From the NCBI GenBank assembly GCA_903868295.1, contig CAIPUQ010000236.1, forward strand, positions 1-5,794: a stretch of 5,794 nucleotides of DNA, written 5' to 3'. The notes beneath the pieces were generated by a model that searched no databases, was not told where the DNA came from, and saw only the letters and a list, made by a program, of their open reading frames with translations. How positions within the stretch are numbered: the first letter of the stretch is position 1; every line of letters starts with the position of its first letter. This document shows positions 1 to 5,794 of this stretch, piece by piece. Both the position numbers and the translations under genes were made by a program. Origin of the DNA: an uncultured Roseiflexaceae bacterium. GTDB taxonomy: Bacteria > Chloroflexota > Chloroflexia > Chloroflexales > Roseiflexaceae.

Positions 1-204
1 CGGGATGAGTTCGAGCGCATCACGCGTATCGAAGGTGAACGCATAGAAAACAAAGAACACCCCTTCGGCATAGCGTTCGATTTTGGTGCGTTGCCCACCG
101 TGCAGGATGTCGTCGATGACCAAATCGTTGATCGCGAGCGCCTCGAGATCCGCCCGATTGGGGGAGGTGATGTCGCGCCAGAATGAGGCATCAATGGGTT
201 GCAT
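1..204 (-). CDS. corA: CorA-family magnesium/cobalt channel, N-terminal fragment (runs off left edge)
   Basis: CorA proteins are pentameric inner-membrane channels that take up Mg2+ (also Co2+ and Ni2+). Their large cytoplasmic N-terminal domain gates two C-terminal membrane helices that carry a GMN motif. Reading the minus strand from ATG at 204 gives 68 uninterrupted codons to the window edge. Residues 9-14 (WRDITS) match the start of the CorA cytoplasmic domain. Residues 35-47 (DDILHGGQRTKIE) are followed by RYAEGVFFVFYAF, the family's hallmark 'LEDxL...QRPKxE.y.....F.v' segment. The membrane helices and GMN motif lie outside the window and cannot be checked. The N-terminus is short: only eight residues precede the conserved Trp, against some 30-60 in many homologues. 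No ATG or GTG extends this frame in the spacer, and the only other start I found is a TTG deep inside the agmatinase gene. The Shine-Dalgarno (GGTGAAAG, a dozen bases upstream) is weak. The gene is divergent from the agmatinase gene, 56 bp away. Confidence 0.83.
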   Translation of the reverse strand, partial: MQPIDASFWRDITSPNRADLEALAINDLVIDDILHGGQRTKIERYAEGVFFVFYAFTFDTRDALELIP

Positions 205-225
205 ACAGACCGTTCTTTCACCACA

Positions 226-234
226 TGGTACAAT
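226..234 (+). promoter_or_regulatory. Candidate extended -10 promoter for the agmatinase gene
   Basis: TGGTACAAT fits an extended -10 element: a TG dinucleotide, one base, then TACAAT, which matches TATAAT at five of six positions. I see no good -35 hexamer 16-18 bp upstream, which is tolerable for extended -10 promoters. Transcription would start near 241, leaving a leader of about 20 nt that contains the Shine-Dalgarno. If this is right, an ATG at 225 or 183 could not be the agmatinase start. Confidence 0.4.
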
Positions 235-241
235 TCGTCGG

Positions 242-269
242 ATTAGACAGGGGAGGACCGATGAGTCAC
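242..269 (-). promoter_or_regulatory. Candidate sigma70-type promoter for corA
   Basis: On the minus strand a -35-like GTGACT (plus-strand positions 264-269) and a -10-like TCTAAT (242-247) are separated by 16 bp. They match the consensus at four of six and five of six positions. Transcription would start near 235, giving a leader of about 30 nt before the corA ATG at 204. The -35 element would lie inside the first codons of the divergent agmatinase gene. This rests on pattern matching only. Confidence 0.35.
250..257 (+). promoter_or_regulatory. Strong Shine-Dalgarno that decides the agmatinase start
   Basis: GGGGAGGA ends three bases before ATG 261, with the GGAGG core four bases from it. 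In-frame ATGs at 183 and 225 have no comparable site. The peptide they would add (MRHQWVAYRPFF...) does not look like agmatinase sequence, and it overlaps the corA start codon. The start is therefore placed at 261. Confidence 0.75.
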
Positions 270-1160
270 TACGAGTATGCAACGCCCGAGAACTTCCTTG
301 GGCTCGAGGGTGAGATCGCCACCTATGACGGCGCTCAGGTCGTCGTTTTGCCCATCCCATACGAAGCCACCGTGAGTTTTGGGCAAGGCGCACGCAGTGG
401 CCCACGGGCCATCATCCATGCATCACGTCAAGTAGAATTATACGACCGCGAATTCGACTGCGAAATGGCCTATGACTACGGGGTCCACACGTTGCCAGCC
501 TTGGCACCCCACGCCGCCGGCCCCGAAGCCATGGTCGACGCCATCCATGCATGTGCCCGCGAACACCTCGCAGCCGGCAAAATGCTCGTTGGTTTGGGTG
601 GTGAGCACAGCATCTCGAGCGGGTTTGCCCGGGCAATCCATGATATCCACGGCGATTTTGTCTTGGTCCAAATCGATGCCCACAGCGACCTGCGTGACAG
701 CTATGATGGCTCGCCCTACAGCCACGCCAGTGTTGCACGGCGCATTGCAGATTTGGGTGCGCCCATTTTGCAATTCGGCATTCGGTCGATTTGTCTCGAA
801 GAAATGGACTATATCCGCGCGACGCCCGACACGACGCGCGTCTGGTTCAACGAAGAGGTCCACGCCGGCGGGCATTTGGCAGAACTGAGTGCGCGCATCA
901 CAGGCAAAAAGGTCTTCCTCACCATTGATGTCGATGGCTTCGACCCCAGTATCATCCCTGCGACCGGCACGCCCGAGCCCCATGGACTCACCTGGGTGCA
1001 GGTACTGGACATCGTCAAGACGGTCTGTAGCAACAGCACGGTGGTGGCATTTGACTGCGTCGAACTCGCGCCCATTCCTGGGTCGCATGCCAGCGAGTTC
1101 ATCACGGCCAAGTTGGTCTACAAAGTCATCAACCACATCATGCATCAGCGCTCCACCTAA
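261..1160 (+). CDS. speB: Agmatinase / agmatinase-like ureohydrolase (arginase superfamily)
   Basis: Enzymes of this family hydrolyse a guanidino group to urea. Agmatinase converts agmatine to putrescine and urea in cytoplasmic polyamine synthesis. The 299-residue length is normal for the family. All binuclear Mn2+ ligands can be read: H116 in GGEHS (113-117), D139, H141 and D143 in IDAHSD, and D223 and D225 in TIDVDGFDPS (221-230). SHAS at 154-157 and VELAPIPG with E268 (267-274) match the conserved active-site His and Glu regions. The N-terminal PIPYEATVSFGQGARSGPRA block (31-50) is typical of agmatinases. The GGEHS variant, where arginase and E. coli SpeB have GGDH, occurs in a clade that includes aminopropylagmatine ureohydrolases, so the substrate could be N1-aminopropylagmatine. 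The start at 261 is fixed by a strong Shine-Dalgarno. A terminator 17 bp after the TAA ends the transcript, so the gene appears monocistronic. No other polyamine gene is visible. The fold and catalytic class are sure; the exact substrate is inferred. Confidence 0.93.
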   Translation: MSHYEYATPENFLGLEGEIATYDGAQVVVLPIPYEATVSFGQGARSGPRAIIHASRQVELYDREFDCEMAYDYGVHTLPALAPHAAGPEAMVDAIHACAREHLAAGKMLVGLGGEHSISSGFARAIHDIHGDFVLVQIDAHSDLRDSYDGSPYSHASVARRIADLGAPILQFGIRSICLEEMDYIRATPDTTRVWFNEEVHAGGHLAELSARITGKKVFLTIDVDGFDPSIIPATGTPEPHGLTWVQVLDIVKTVCSNSTVVAFDCVELAPIPGSHASEFITAKLVYKVINHIMHQRST

Positions 1161-1177
1161 AAATCAGGTCGCGTTCC

Positions 1178-1208
1178 ACACCCGCTGCAGCAGCAGCGGG
1201 TGTTTTTT
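1178..1208 (+). terminator. Rho-independent terminator of the agmatinase gene
   Basis: A perfect 11-bp inverted repeat (ACACCCGCTGC, 1178-1188, with GCAGCGGGTGT, 1193-1203) closes on a four-base AGCA loop. A run of six T's (1203-1208) follows at once. The opposite strand has no T-run after the stem, so this acts on plus-strand transcription only. It starts 17 bp after the agmatinase stop codon and separates that gene from the giant gene downstream. Confidence 0.92.
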
Positions 1209-1251
1209 CCCTAAAAATACGTAAAATTTCACCACTATGTCGTCTCAGATA

Positions 1252-1280
1252 TTGACGACTTCACAAGAAAAACATACCAT
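1252..1280 (+). promoter_or_regulatory. Candidate sigma70-type promoter for the giant secreted-protein gene
   Basis: TTGACG (1252-1257; five of six to TTGACA) and TACCAT (1275-1280; four of six to TATAAT) are separated by the ideal 17 bp. They lie in an AT-rich stretch just downstream of the terminator. Transcription would start near 1287, giving a leader of about 57 nt. Apart from the terminator, the inverted repeat at 1317-1330 and the Shine-Dalgarno, I see nothing else in the 183-bp intergenic region. Confidence 0.48.
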
Positions 1281-1316
1281 ATGCTTATTCAACGCCATTT
1301 ACACATTTTGTCATGC

Positions 1317-1330
1317 CACGCGGTCGCGTG
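1317..1330. repeat. Short perfect inverted repeat next to the Shine-Dalgarno
   Basis: CACGCG, a GT spacer, then CGCGTG forms a perfect 6-bp inverted repeat that ends directly before the AGAGGA Shine-Dalgarno. It could be an operator, or an mRNA hairpin close to the ribosome site. The two-base spacer would force the inner pairs open in RNA, leaving only about four to five pairs. It is short enough to be chance. Confidence 0.35.
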
Positions 1331-1336
1331 AGAGGA
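1331..1336 (+). promoter_or_regulatory. Shine-Dalgarno of the giant gene
   Basis: AGAGGA lies seven bases before ATG 1344. An in-frame TGA at 1329-1331 rules out any further upstream start. Later in-frame ATGs at 1374 and 1383 would remove part or all of the basic n-region of the signal peptide and lack a comparable site, so 1344 is preferred. Confidence 0.65.
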
Positions 1337-1343
1337 ACTATCT

Positions 1344-1454
1344 ATGTTCTCTACAACATCACTCCATACGCGCATGCGCCGTATGTGTGTGCACATCATT
1401 GTGTTTGTGAGTATCATCAGTGCGCTGCTGCCGAGCGGGCTCGCGGCACAAGCC
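1344..1454 (+). other. Sec signal peptide of the giant protein
   Basis: Residues 1-14 carry a basic n-region (R10, R12, R13). Residues 15-29 are a hydrophobic core (CVHIIVFVSIISALL), followed by a Pro-Ser-Gly turn. AQA at 35-37 before Gly38 is a classic signal peptidase I site; cleavage after A35 is also possible. C15 lies at the start of the core, with no lipobox around it, so this is not a lipoprotein signal. There is no twin-arginine SRRxFLK motif. Confidence 0.8.
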
Positions 1455-4400
1455 GGCACACGCCCTGGTCGCTTTGTGATTGCCCCGCAACCCAACGCAC
1501 GTACGGTAACCACCACCGAGGATATGTTTTATGGCCAACTGACGACGGGGGGCACGCGCTCCATCGCCCTCAATTGGGCACAAACAGCAGCCCGAATGGG
1601 TTCATATGACGTGTACAAAAGCGTTGGTACAGGTACGAGCGCAACGCAAATCGGCACCACCACGTTTGTTGCCGATGCGTCAGCCCTCAGCACCGCGTTT
1701 GTGACAGCGCCCCGGCAGTTACTCGCGCTCCGGCATGCATACAGCACGACGGGACTGTTCACCGACACCGTGTCTGTCAGTACGGTCTATGACAACCTCG
1801 CATCGATAAACACCCTGTTGGATAAGACAACGCGCACCGTCACGGATACGGTCCTGATCGAAAAAACGCGCTTTGCCATCCAGCGCTTCCCCATATTGGC
1901 ACAGGCGGTCGGGTTGAGTTATCGCGACACAGACACGACCAATAGCCGTGCCACATTGACCTATACCATTAAGAACGCCGGCACGACGACAGTGGTAGGC
2001 ACCATCGTAGTCGCCCCCGACGGGACAACAACCAATCTGCCCACACCAAGCGGGCTGCGTGAGGCAGGGGTCTACGATGGACCGAGCGACCTTGGTATCA
2101 TCGGCACGGCACGACCAGCGACCGCACCCGAGCGATTCGATTCTGGCCTGGTCCAAAACGAAATCAACAACGACGGCGCTGTCTATTTGACCTGGACCAA
2201 AGGGCTCATGAACAATGGCCGCATGATCGCTGGCTACAACGTCTATCGGATGGCGCCCACTGCACCGAGTTGGACCAAGCTGAACAACGATGTCGTCACC
2301 ATCAATGAATACCAACCGATTGCACCCCCGAACATCACCATCCCCGGAACCCCCACCATCAATGTACCCGCGTACAAAGACGATGCATATCTCTATGCCG
2401 ATACGCTGATTACCAATCCTTCTCACTATCGGAGTTGGCTCTACAAAGTCTGCCCGGTCGATATCGCCAACAAAGAAGGTACCTGTTCGAGTTCGATTAC
2501 GGCAGTGAAGCGTGATCTCATCCCACCCACCCCCGTCGACACCATCACCGTCAAAACCACATACCCAACGTCCGCTGCGGCGGGCACTCCCAAAGTCGAA
2601 CTGAGCTGGCGCTACACTGATCTCGATACGAGCGGGATCGGCGCTGCCCCGACCTTTTATGTGACCCGTGCAATTACCACTGGCCTCAAGATGAATCAGT
2701 GGACCCCCGTTGCCACCATCCCCGCCTCGCGACGGACGCAACTCACGACCTACGCAGATCGACCGCCGGTCGGAACTACGTATTGGTACCGCGTCCAAGT
2801 ACGCGACAACGCCGGCAACTGGTCGAACCCGAGTCGGCCGGTCAAAGGCGGCATTTTCGATCGCACCCCACCGACCCAGCCAGTCATCGATAATCAGACC
2901 AAAACGCCGTGTCTGGCCGCACTCCCGCCACGGCTCAGTCCCCCTGCTGATGTCAAGCAGGTCGTCCTCTACCGTAGCCTAAACGGCTCGCCGTGGGTGT
3001 TGGTGAAGCGCTTTCGCCCGAGTGCCACCAAAGTCAAACCCTTTGGCGTCGACCTCGTTGATACCTATGTGCCCGCACAGACCAACGCACAGATCGATTA
3101 CCGCATCGAATACGTCGACGCAAACGGCAATACCAGTACGCCCAAACTCATCTGTGTCCGTACCGGATCACCCAATGGTCTGGCCACCCCGCGATTCGAC
3201 GTCAGTCTGTCAAACACCGAGAATCGCACATCGCTGGTGACCGTCGATTTCGGAAGCCCTGCGGCGGTCATTTCGCGCTCGGTGGTGGTTGCGCGACCAC
3301 TCCCGACGGGGCAAACAAGCATCGTCACGACCACGCTCCGCACCGGCAGTGCCCAGACGCACACGTTCCCCATCGAAATGGGCGAGTCATTGCGCGTCGG
3401 TGCGATGTCGTCCGCTTTGACCGTGACGACGGACATTTCGTCGACGCTCAACAGTCACTGGGTGCGCAATGTCAATAACTTCCTCAATCTCGACACAACA
3501 CCCGCTGGCGATGCGTTCCTTGATGCACCGCGCAACATGACCGAACTTGGCAGCATGGCAGTTGTCTGGGGCGCATCCAACAGCGAGGTTTGTCTCGATC
3601 GCAATCCGCTGCCGCGCAAAGTATGTGCCACCCTCAACAGTGCCGGGTATCTGACAAACGAAAAACCGCCCATGGTCGCGTTATTTCGCCGTGTTGCTCC
3701 CGCGTCGCTCGGACTTGCACCTGCAGATGTGCCGTGGCTCCAGGTCACCCCCATCACCAGCTGGGCTAATAAATCCGGCAAATGGGTGGTCGAAGACACC
3801 ACACTCCTCGATCCTACGCGCAGTTACGAATACGTCGCTATCGGCCATAGTGATCGATCCTACGAAGTCATCGGGTACTACACGACTGCGTCGCTCGGTG
3901 CATACACGGGTCGCGCAATCGAGATTGTCGATGTGGGTACTCCCGTCGACACCACCGGTTGGGTGTCGCGTCTGCCCCGCGGGTGTGTGGTCGGCAGCAG
4001 TGCCGAAGCAATCAGCGCGACGATGAGCAATGTCAGCGTGCTCCCGAAAGGCTTATTTGTCTTTGACGGAACCACCGGACTGCCCATCACCATAACCAAC
4101 CAATTAGCACTGGGCAACGATTGGACGTTCACCGTGGACACTGTCTATCGCTCCAAAGGGCGTAGCTGTGTGATCCCCGATCCGACAACCACCGACAAAA
4201 ACCTCTACCTCGGTGGGACGCTCCGGGCAGACTCCAACGTCATCAACAACAAACTCGTCATCGTCGGCTCACTCAACGGCGACGGCACCCTGCGTGACAG
4301 CACCTTCCGCGCGGAATTCGCCGCGGGGGCTCCCACGTCACAGATTACGTCGGTCATCACGGATGGTCTGCAGTTCAATTTGAACGACATCGCCTTTGTG

Positions 4401-5794
4401 GCCGACCCTGGCGGTACCGTCACCAACACCGTCGCCATCAGTGTGACGCTCCCTGCACACTTATCGGTTGTGGTCGATAGCATCGACCCGCTCTACAGCA
4501 TGAATCGCGCCAACACGATCATGTTGCACACGGACAATCTGCGTGGAACGTACACACCCAACACGTTCGGTTCGGCTGCAGTGATCAACAAACCGTACTC
4601 CGCGAGCGGGACTGGCACCGAGAAGATCATCATCGTCGACGAATACGCGCCGTGGTTCTTTCAACTCGACGGCAGAGTCAATCTCCCGATTGATGCACAT
4701 GCTGTCTTGTGGAGCAACACCAACGCCAAATCACGGTTCAGCTACCTGCAACCGAGTCTCAGTGCCAAAGTGCCCGACAACAACAGTGGTTTCGCCGGTA
4801 ATCGGAGTGATCCGACACGCGACTATACCTACACGAGTGTAGGGCTCGGGAGCAATGCCACAGGCACGGTCGGCACCCTGTCGACGACCAGCGCGATCAA
4901 TTATGTCACGTCATACCCAGCCGGATTCTCCGTCCGCGCCACCGGCGGCACCAGCATCGTTCTCGATGCCAGTCGCATCAGCGCTGGCACATCGACCGGT
5001 GCAAGCATCCAGTTTGATAGGTATACCCAAGACAGCGACACCACATTTGGTCGGAACGTCGCCGGCAAATCACTCGTCGTCCCAGCCAGTTACCTGCCGA
5101 TTGACCGTGCGTTGACATACACACCAGGCTCGGTCAAATCGACAACCACACTCAGTATGACGGACAACACCCTTGTCTACGGCACAGACGGCCTCATCCT
5201 GCAAGGTGTCACAACACCAGACACGTTGCGCTGGCCAGGGTTTAGCCTCACACCAAACAGTTCGACACTCGACTTGACGTTGTATGCGGCGCCTGCAATT
5301 CCGGTCGGGATGAGCAATTATCGGGCTAGCCTACCCAAACCCGTCGAAGCACCATGGGAACAACGCGACGAGCTCGCCAACAACGGTGAATACGACCCCG
5401 GGCTCAACCTCAATGGCACGAACACAGTCAGTTATGGCTGTTATGGGTCAGGAACGTTCACGGCCGATTTCGATGCCTACCTGCGCCTCGGTGGCTTCAG
5501 CGAACACATGATCTTGGATGGCCTGGGCAGTGCGGGCATCAAAAACAACACCACCGGCTACGACGAGACCCTCGACAAGTTCAGTGCCATCTATGTCGAC
5601 AACCTGATTGTCGACCCGAGCGACATCGAAGCAACCCTCAACCTGCCGTACCCCAGTCTGCTCGAGATCCCGCTCCAACTGACGACATTCGACAACAACG
5701 GGTGCCCCGTCGGAGGCACCATCGGCGGTGGGAGCGGCGCAGACCTCACACACTCCTACTGGAACTTCGATCAGCACGCCGTCGCTTTCGGCTA
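1344..5794 (+). CDS. Giant exported multidomain protein with fn3-like modules, 5' part (runs off right edge)
   Basis: The frame is open for 1483 codons from ATG 1344 to the window end, with no stop. The true length is unknown. Residues 1-37 form a Sec signal peptide, so the mature protein is extracytoplasmic. Beta-sandwich modules of fibronectin type III type follow. An N-terminal one (about 71-146) has LNW (76-78) and YDVYKS (88-93). Three consecutive ones cover about 268-390 (YLTW 281-284, GYNVYR 297-302), 397-505 (LSW 420-422, YWYRVQVRDNAGNWS 480-494) and 513-608 (VVLYRS 540-545). A more divergent one spans about 726-855 (VVWG 740-743, YEYVAIG 828-834). Segments 198-226 (YTIKNAG) and 1020-1045 (LPAHLSVVV) weakly resemble CARDB/DUF11-type beta domains. 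Residues from about 870 onward are Thr/Ser/Gly/Asn/Asp-rich and unrecognised. The ten mature cysteines (370/381, 523/604, 750/761, 881/942, 1366/1454) fall into sequential pairs. I see no catalytic motif. A surface, sheath or adhesion role is inference from the architecture. No cell-wall anchor or sorting signal is visible, because the C-terminus is missing. The coding strand favours ACC, ATC and GTC codons, like the agmatinase gene, so there is no sign of recent transfer. Confidence 0.88.
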   Translation, partial: MFSTTSLHTRMRRMCVHIIVFVSIISALLPSGLAAQAGTRPGRFVIAPQPNARTVTTTEDMFYGQLTTGGTRSIALNWAQTAARMGSYDVYKSVGTGTSATQIGTTTFVADASALSTAFVTAPRQLLALRHAYSTTGLFTDTVSVSTVYDNLASINTLLDKTTRTVTDTVLIEKTRFAIQRFPILAQAVGLSYRDTDTTNSRATLTYTIKNAGTTTVVGTIVVAPDGTTTNLPTPSGLREAGVYDGPSDLGIIGTARPATAPERFDSGLVQNEINNDGAVYLTWTKGLMNNGRMIAGYNVYRMAPTAPSWTKLNNDVVTINEYQPIAPPNITIPGTPTINVPAYKDDAYLYADTLITNPSHYRSWLYKVCPVDIANKEGTCSSSITAVKRDLIPPTPVDTITVKTTYPTSAAAGTPKVELSWRYTDLDTSGIGAAPTFYVTRAITTGLKMNQWTPVATIPASRRTQLTTYADRPPVGTTYWYRVQVRDNAGNWSNPSRPVKGGIFDRTPPTQPVIDNQTKTPCLAALPPRLSPPADVKQVVLYRSLNGSPWVLVKRFRPSATKVKPFGVDLVDTYVPAQTNAQIDYRIEYVDANGNTSTPKLICVRTGSPNGLATPRFDVSLSNTENRTSLVTVDFGSPAAVISRSVVVARPLPTGQTSIVTTTLRTGSAQTHTFPIEMGESLRVGAMSSALTVTTDISSTLNSHWVRNVNNFLNLDTTPAGDAFLDAPRNMTELGSMAVVWGASNSEVCLDRNPLPRKVCATLNSAGYLTNEKPPMVALFRRVAPASLGLAPADVPWLQVTPITSWANKSGKWVVEDTTLLDPTRSYEYVAIGHSDRSYEVIGYYTTASLGAYTGRAIEIVDVGTPVDTTGWVSRLPRGCVVGSSAEAISATMSNVSVLPKGLFVFDGTTGLPITITNQLALGNDWTFTVDTVYRSKGRSCVIPDPTTTDKNLYLGGTLRADSNVINNKLVIVGSLNGDGTLRDSTFRAEFAAGAPTSQITSVITDGLQFNLNDIAFVADPGGTVTNTVAISVTLPAHLSVVVDSIDPLYSMNRANTIMLHTDNLRGTYTPNTFGSAAVINKPYSASGTGTEKIIIVDEYAPWFFQLDGRVNLPIDAHAVLWSNTNAKSRFSYLQPSLSAKVPDNNSGFAGNRSDPTRDYTYTSVGLGSNATGTVGTLSTTSAINYVTSYPAGFSVRATGGTSIVLDASRISAGTSTGASIQFDRYTQDSDTTFGRNVAGKSLVVPASYLPIDRALTYTPGSVKSTTTLSMTDNTLVYGTDGLILQGVTTPDTLRWPGFSLTPNSSTLDLTLYAAPAIPVGMSNYRASLPKPVEAPWEQRDELANNGEYDPGLNLNGTNTVSYGCYGSGTFTADFDAYLRLGGFSEHMILDGLGSAGIKNNTTGYDETLDKFSAIYVDNLIVDPSDIEATLNLPYPSLLEIPLQLTTFDNNGCPVGGTIGGGSGADLTHSYWNFDQHAVAFG
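2145..3167 (+). other. Block of three tandem fibronectin type III-like modules
   Basis: Residues about 268-608 of the giant protein hold three modules in a row. Each has an early aromatic core strand, a central 'xYxVYR/TR/LYRS' strand and a late 'YxxxV.D..GN.S' hairpin: C370-PVDIANKEGT-C381, VRDNAGNWSNPS at 486-497, and IEYVDANGNTSTP in the third. Proline-rich linkers IPPTP (393-397) and RTPPTQP (507-513) mark the boundaries, as in fn3 arrays of secreted bacterial proteins. The modules differ strongly in sequence, so they are old rather than recent duplications. Assignment is by motif reading only. Confidence 0.6.

Noticed and set aside
183..260. An upstream extension of agmatinase to ATG 183 or 225
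   Set aside because: It would overlap the corA start codon and lacks a Shine-Dalgarno. The added residues do not resemble the family N-terminus, while ATG 261 has GGGGAGGA directly before it.
83..313. A plus-strand frame across the corA start and the spacer
   Set aside because: It runs antisense to the clear CorA motif and then into the agmatinase gene out of frame. Its translation is low-complexity Ser/Arg-rich sequence.
438..1145. A 235-codon open frame on the minus strand opposite the agmatinase gene
   Set aside because: It is the mirror of a well-supported ureohydrolase gene. Its translation shows no family motif, and no ribosome site stands before it.
1289..1609. Short frames on both strands around the 5' end of the giant gene
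   Set aside because: They overlap the signal-peptide region in other frames, with no ribosome sites or recognisable motifs.
1719..2798. A 359-codon open frame on the minus strand
   Set aside because: It lies entirely inside the giant plus-strand gene. Its translation is rich in Arg, Gly, Asp, Cys and Val with no domain pattern, as expected for the antisense of C-ending codons. The plus strand has a signal peptide, fn3 motifs and a Shine-Dalgarno.
534..5616. About ten GTCGAC palindromes, more than expected by chance, suggesting a possible recognition motif
   Set aside because: Most are in frame as GTC GAC (Val-Asp), the preferred codons for a common dipeptide here; two fall across Ser/Thr codons. 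Codon bias explains them.
1344..5794. Tandem DNA repeats within the giant gene
   Set aside because: The protein is modular, but the modules differ at the DNA level. I found no long direct repeat, so no recent duplication or phase-variable tract is claimed.

Overview
This window holds two ordinary, divergently oriented housekeeping genes and the 5' part of one very large gene for an exported protein. Positions 1-204 (minus strand) are the 5' end of a CorA-family divalent-cation channel, running off the left edge. Facing away from it, positions 261-1160 (plus strand) encode a complete 299-residue ureohydrolase of the agmatinase (SpeB) type with all binuclear manganese ligands in place. The 56 bp between them carry candidate back-to-back promoters and a strong Shine-Dalgarno sequence that fixes the agmatinase start. 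A clear intrinsic terminator (1178-1208) closes the agmatinase unit.

After a 183-bp intergenic region with its own candidate promoter, inverted repeat and Shine-Dalgarno, one reading frame stays open from ATG 1344 to the right edge: 1483 codons with no stop. It begins with a signal peptide, continues with a string of fibronectin type III-like beta-sandwich modules, and ends with more than 600 residues of Thr/Ser/Gly/Asn/Asp-rich, probably beta-structured sequence that I do not recognise. After the signal peptide it has ten cysteines, falling into five consecutive pairs, which fits a disulfide-bonded extracytoplasmic protein. This is the part of the window most likely to be undescribed.

The organism is a bacterium of moderately high GC with C-ending codons preferred. 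The style of the agmatinase and the very long fn3-bearing secreted protein are compatible with Chloroflexota, but that is a weak guess. There is no sign of a mobile element, CRISPR array, tRNA or rRNA. The three genes look like neighbours rather than one pathway: the terminator and the separate promoter insulate the giant gene from the agmatinase gene, and no functional link between them is visible.
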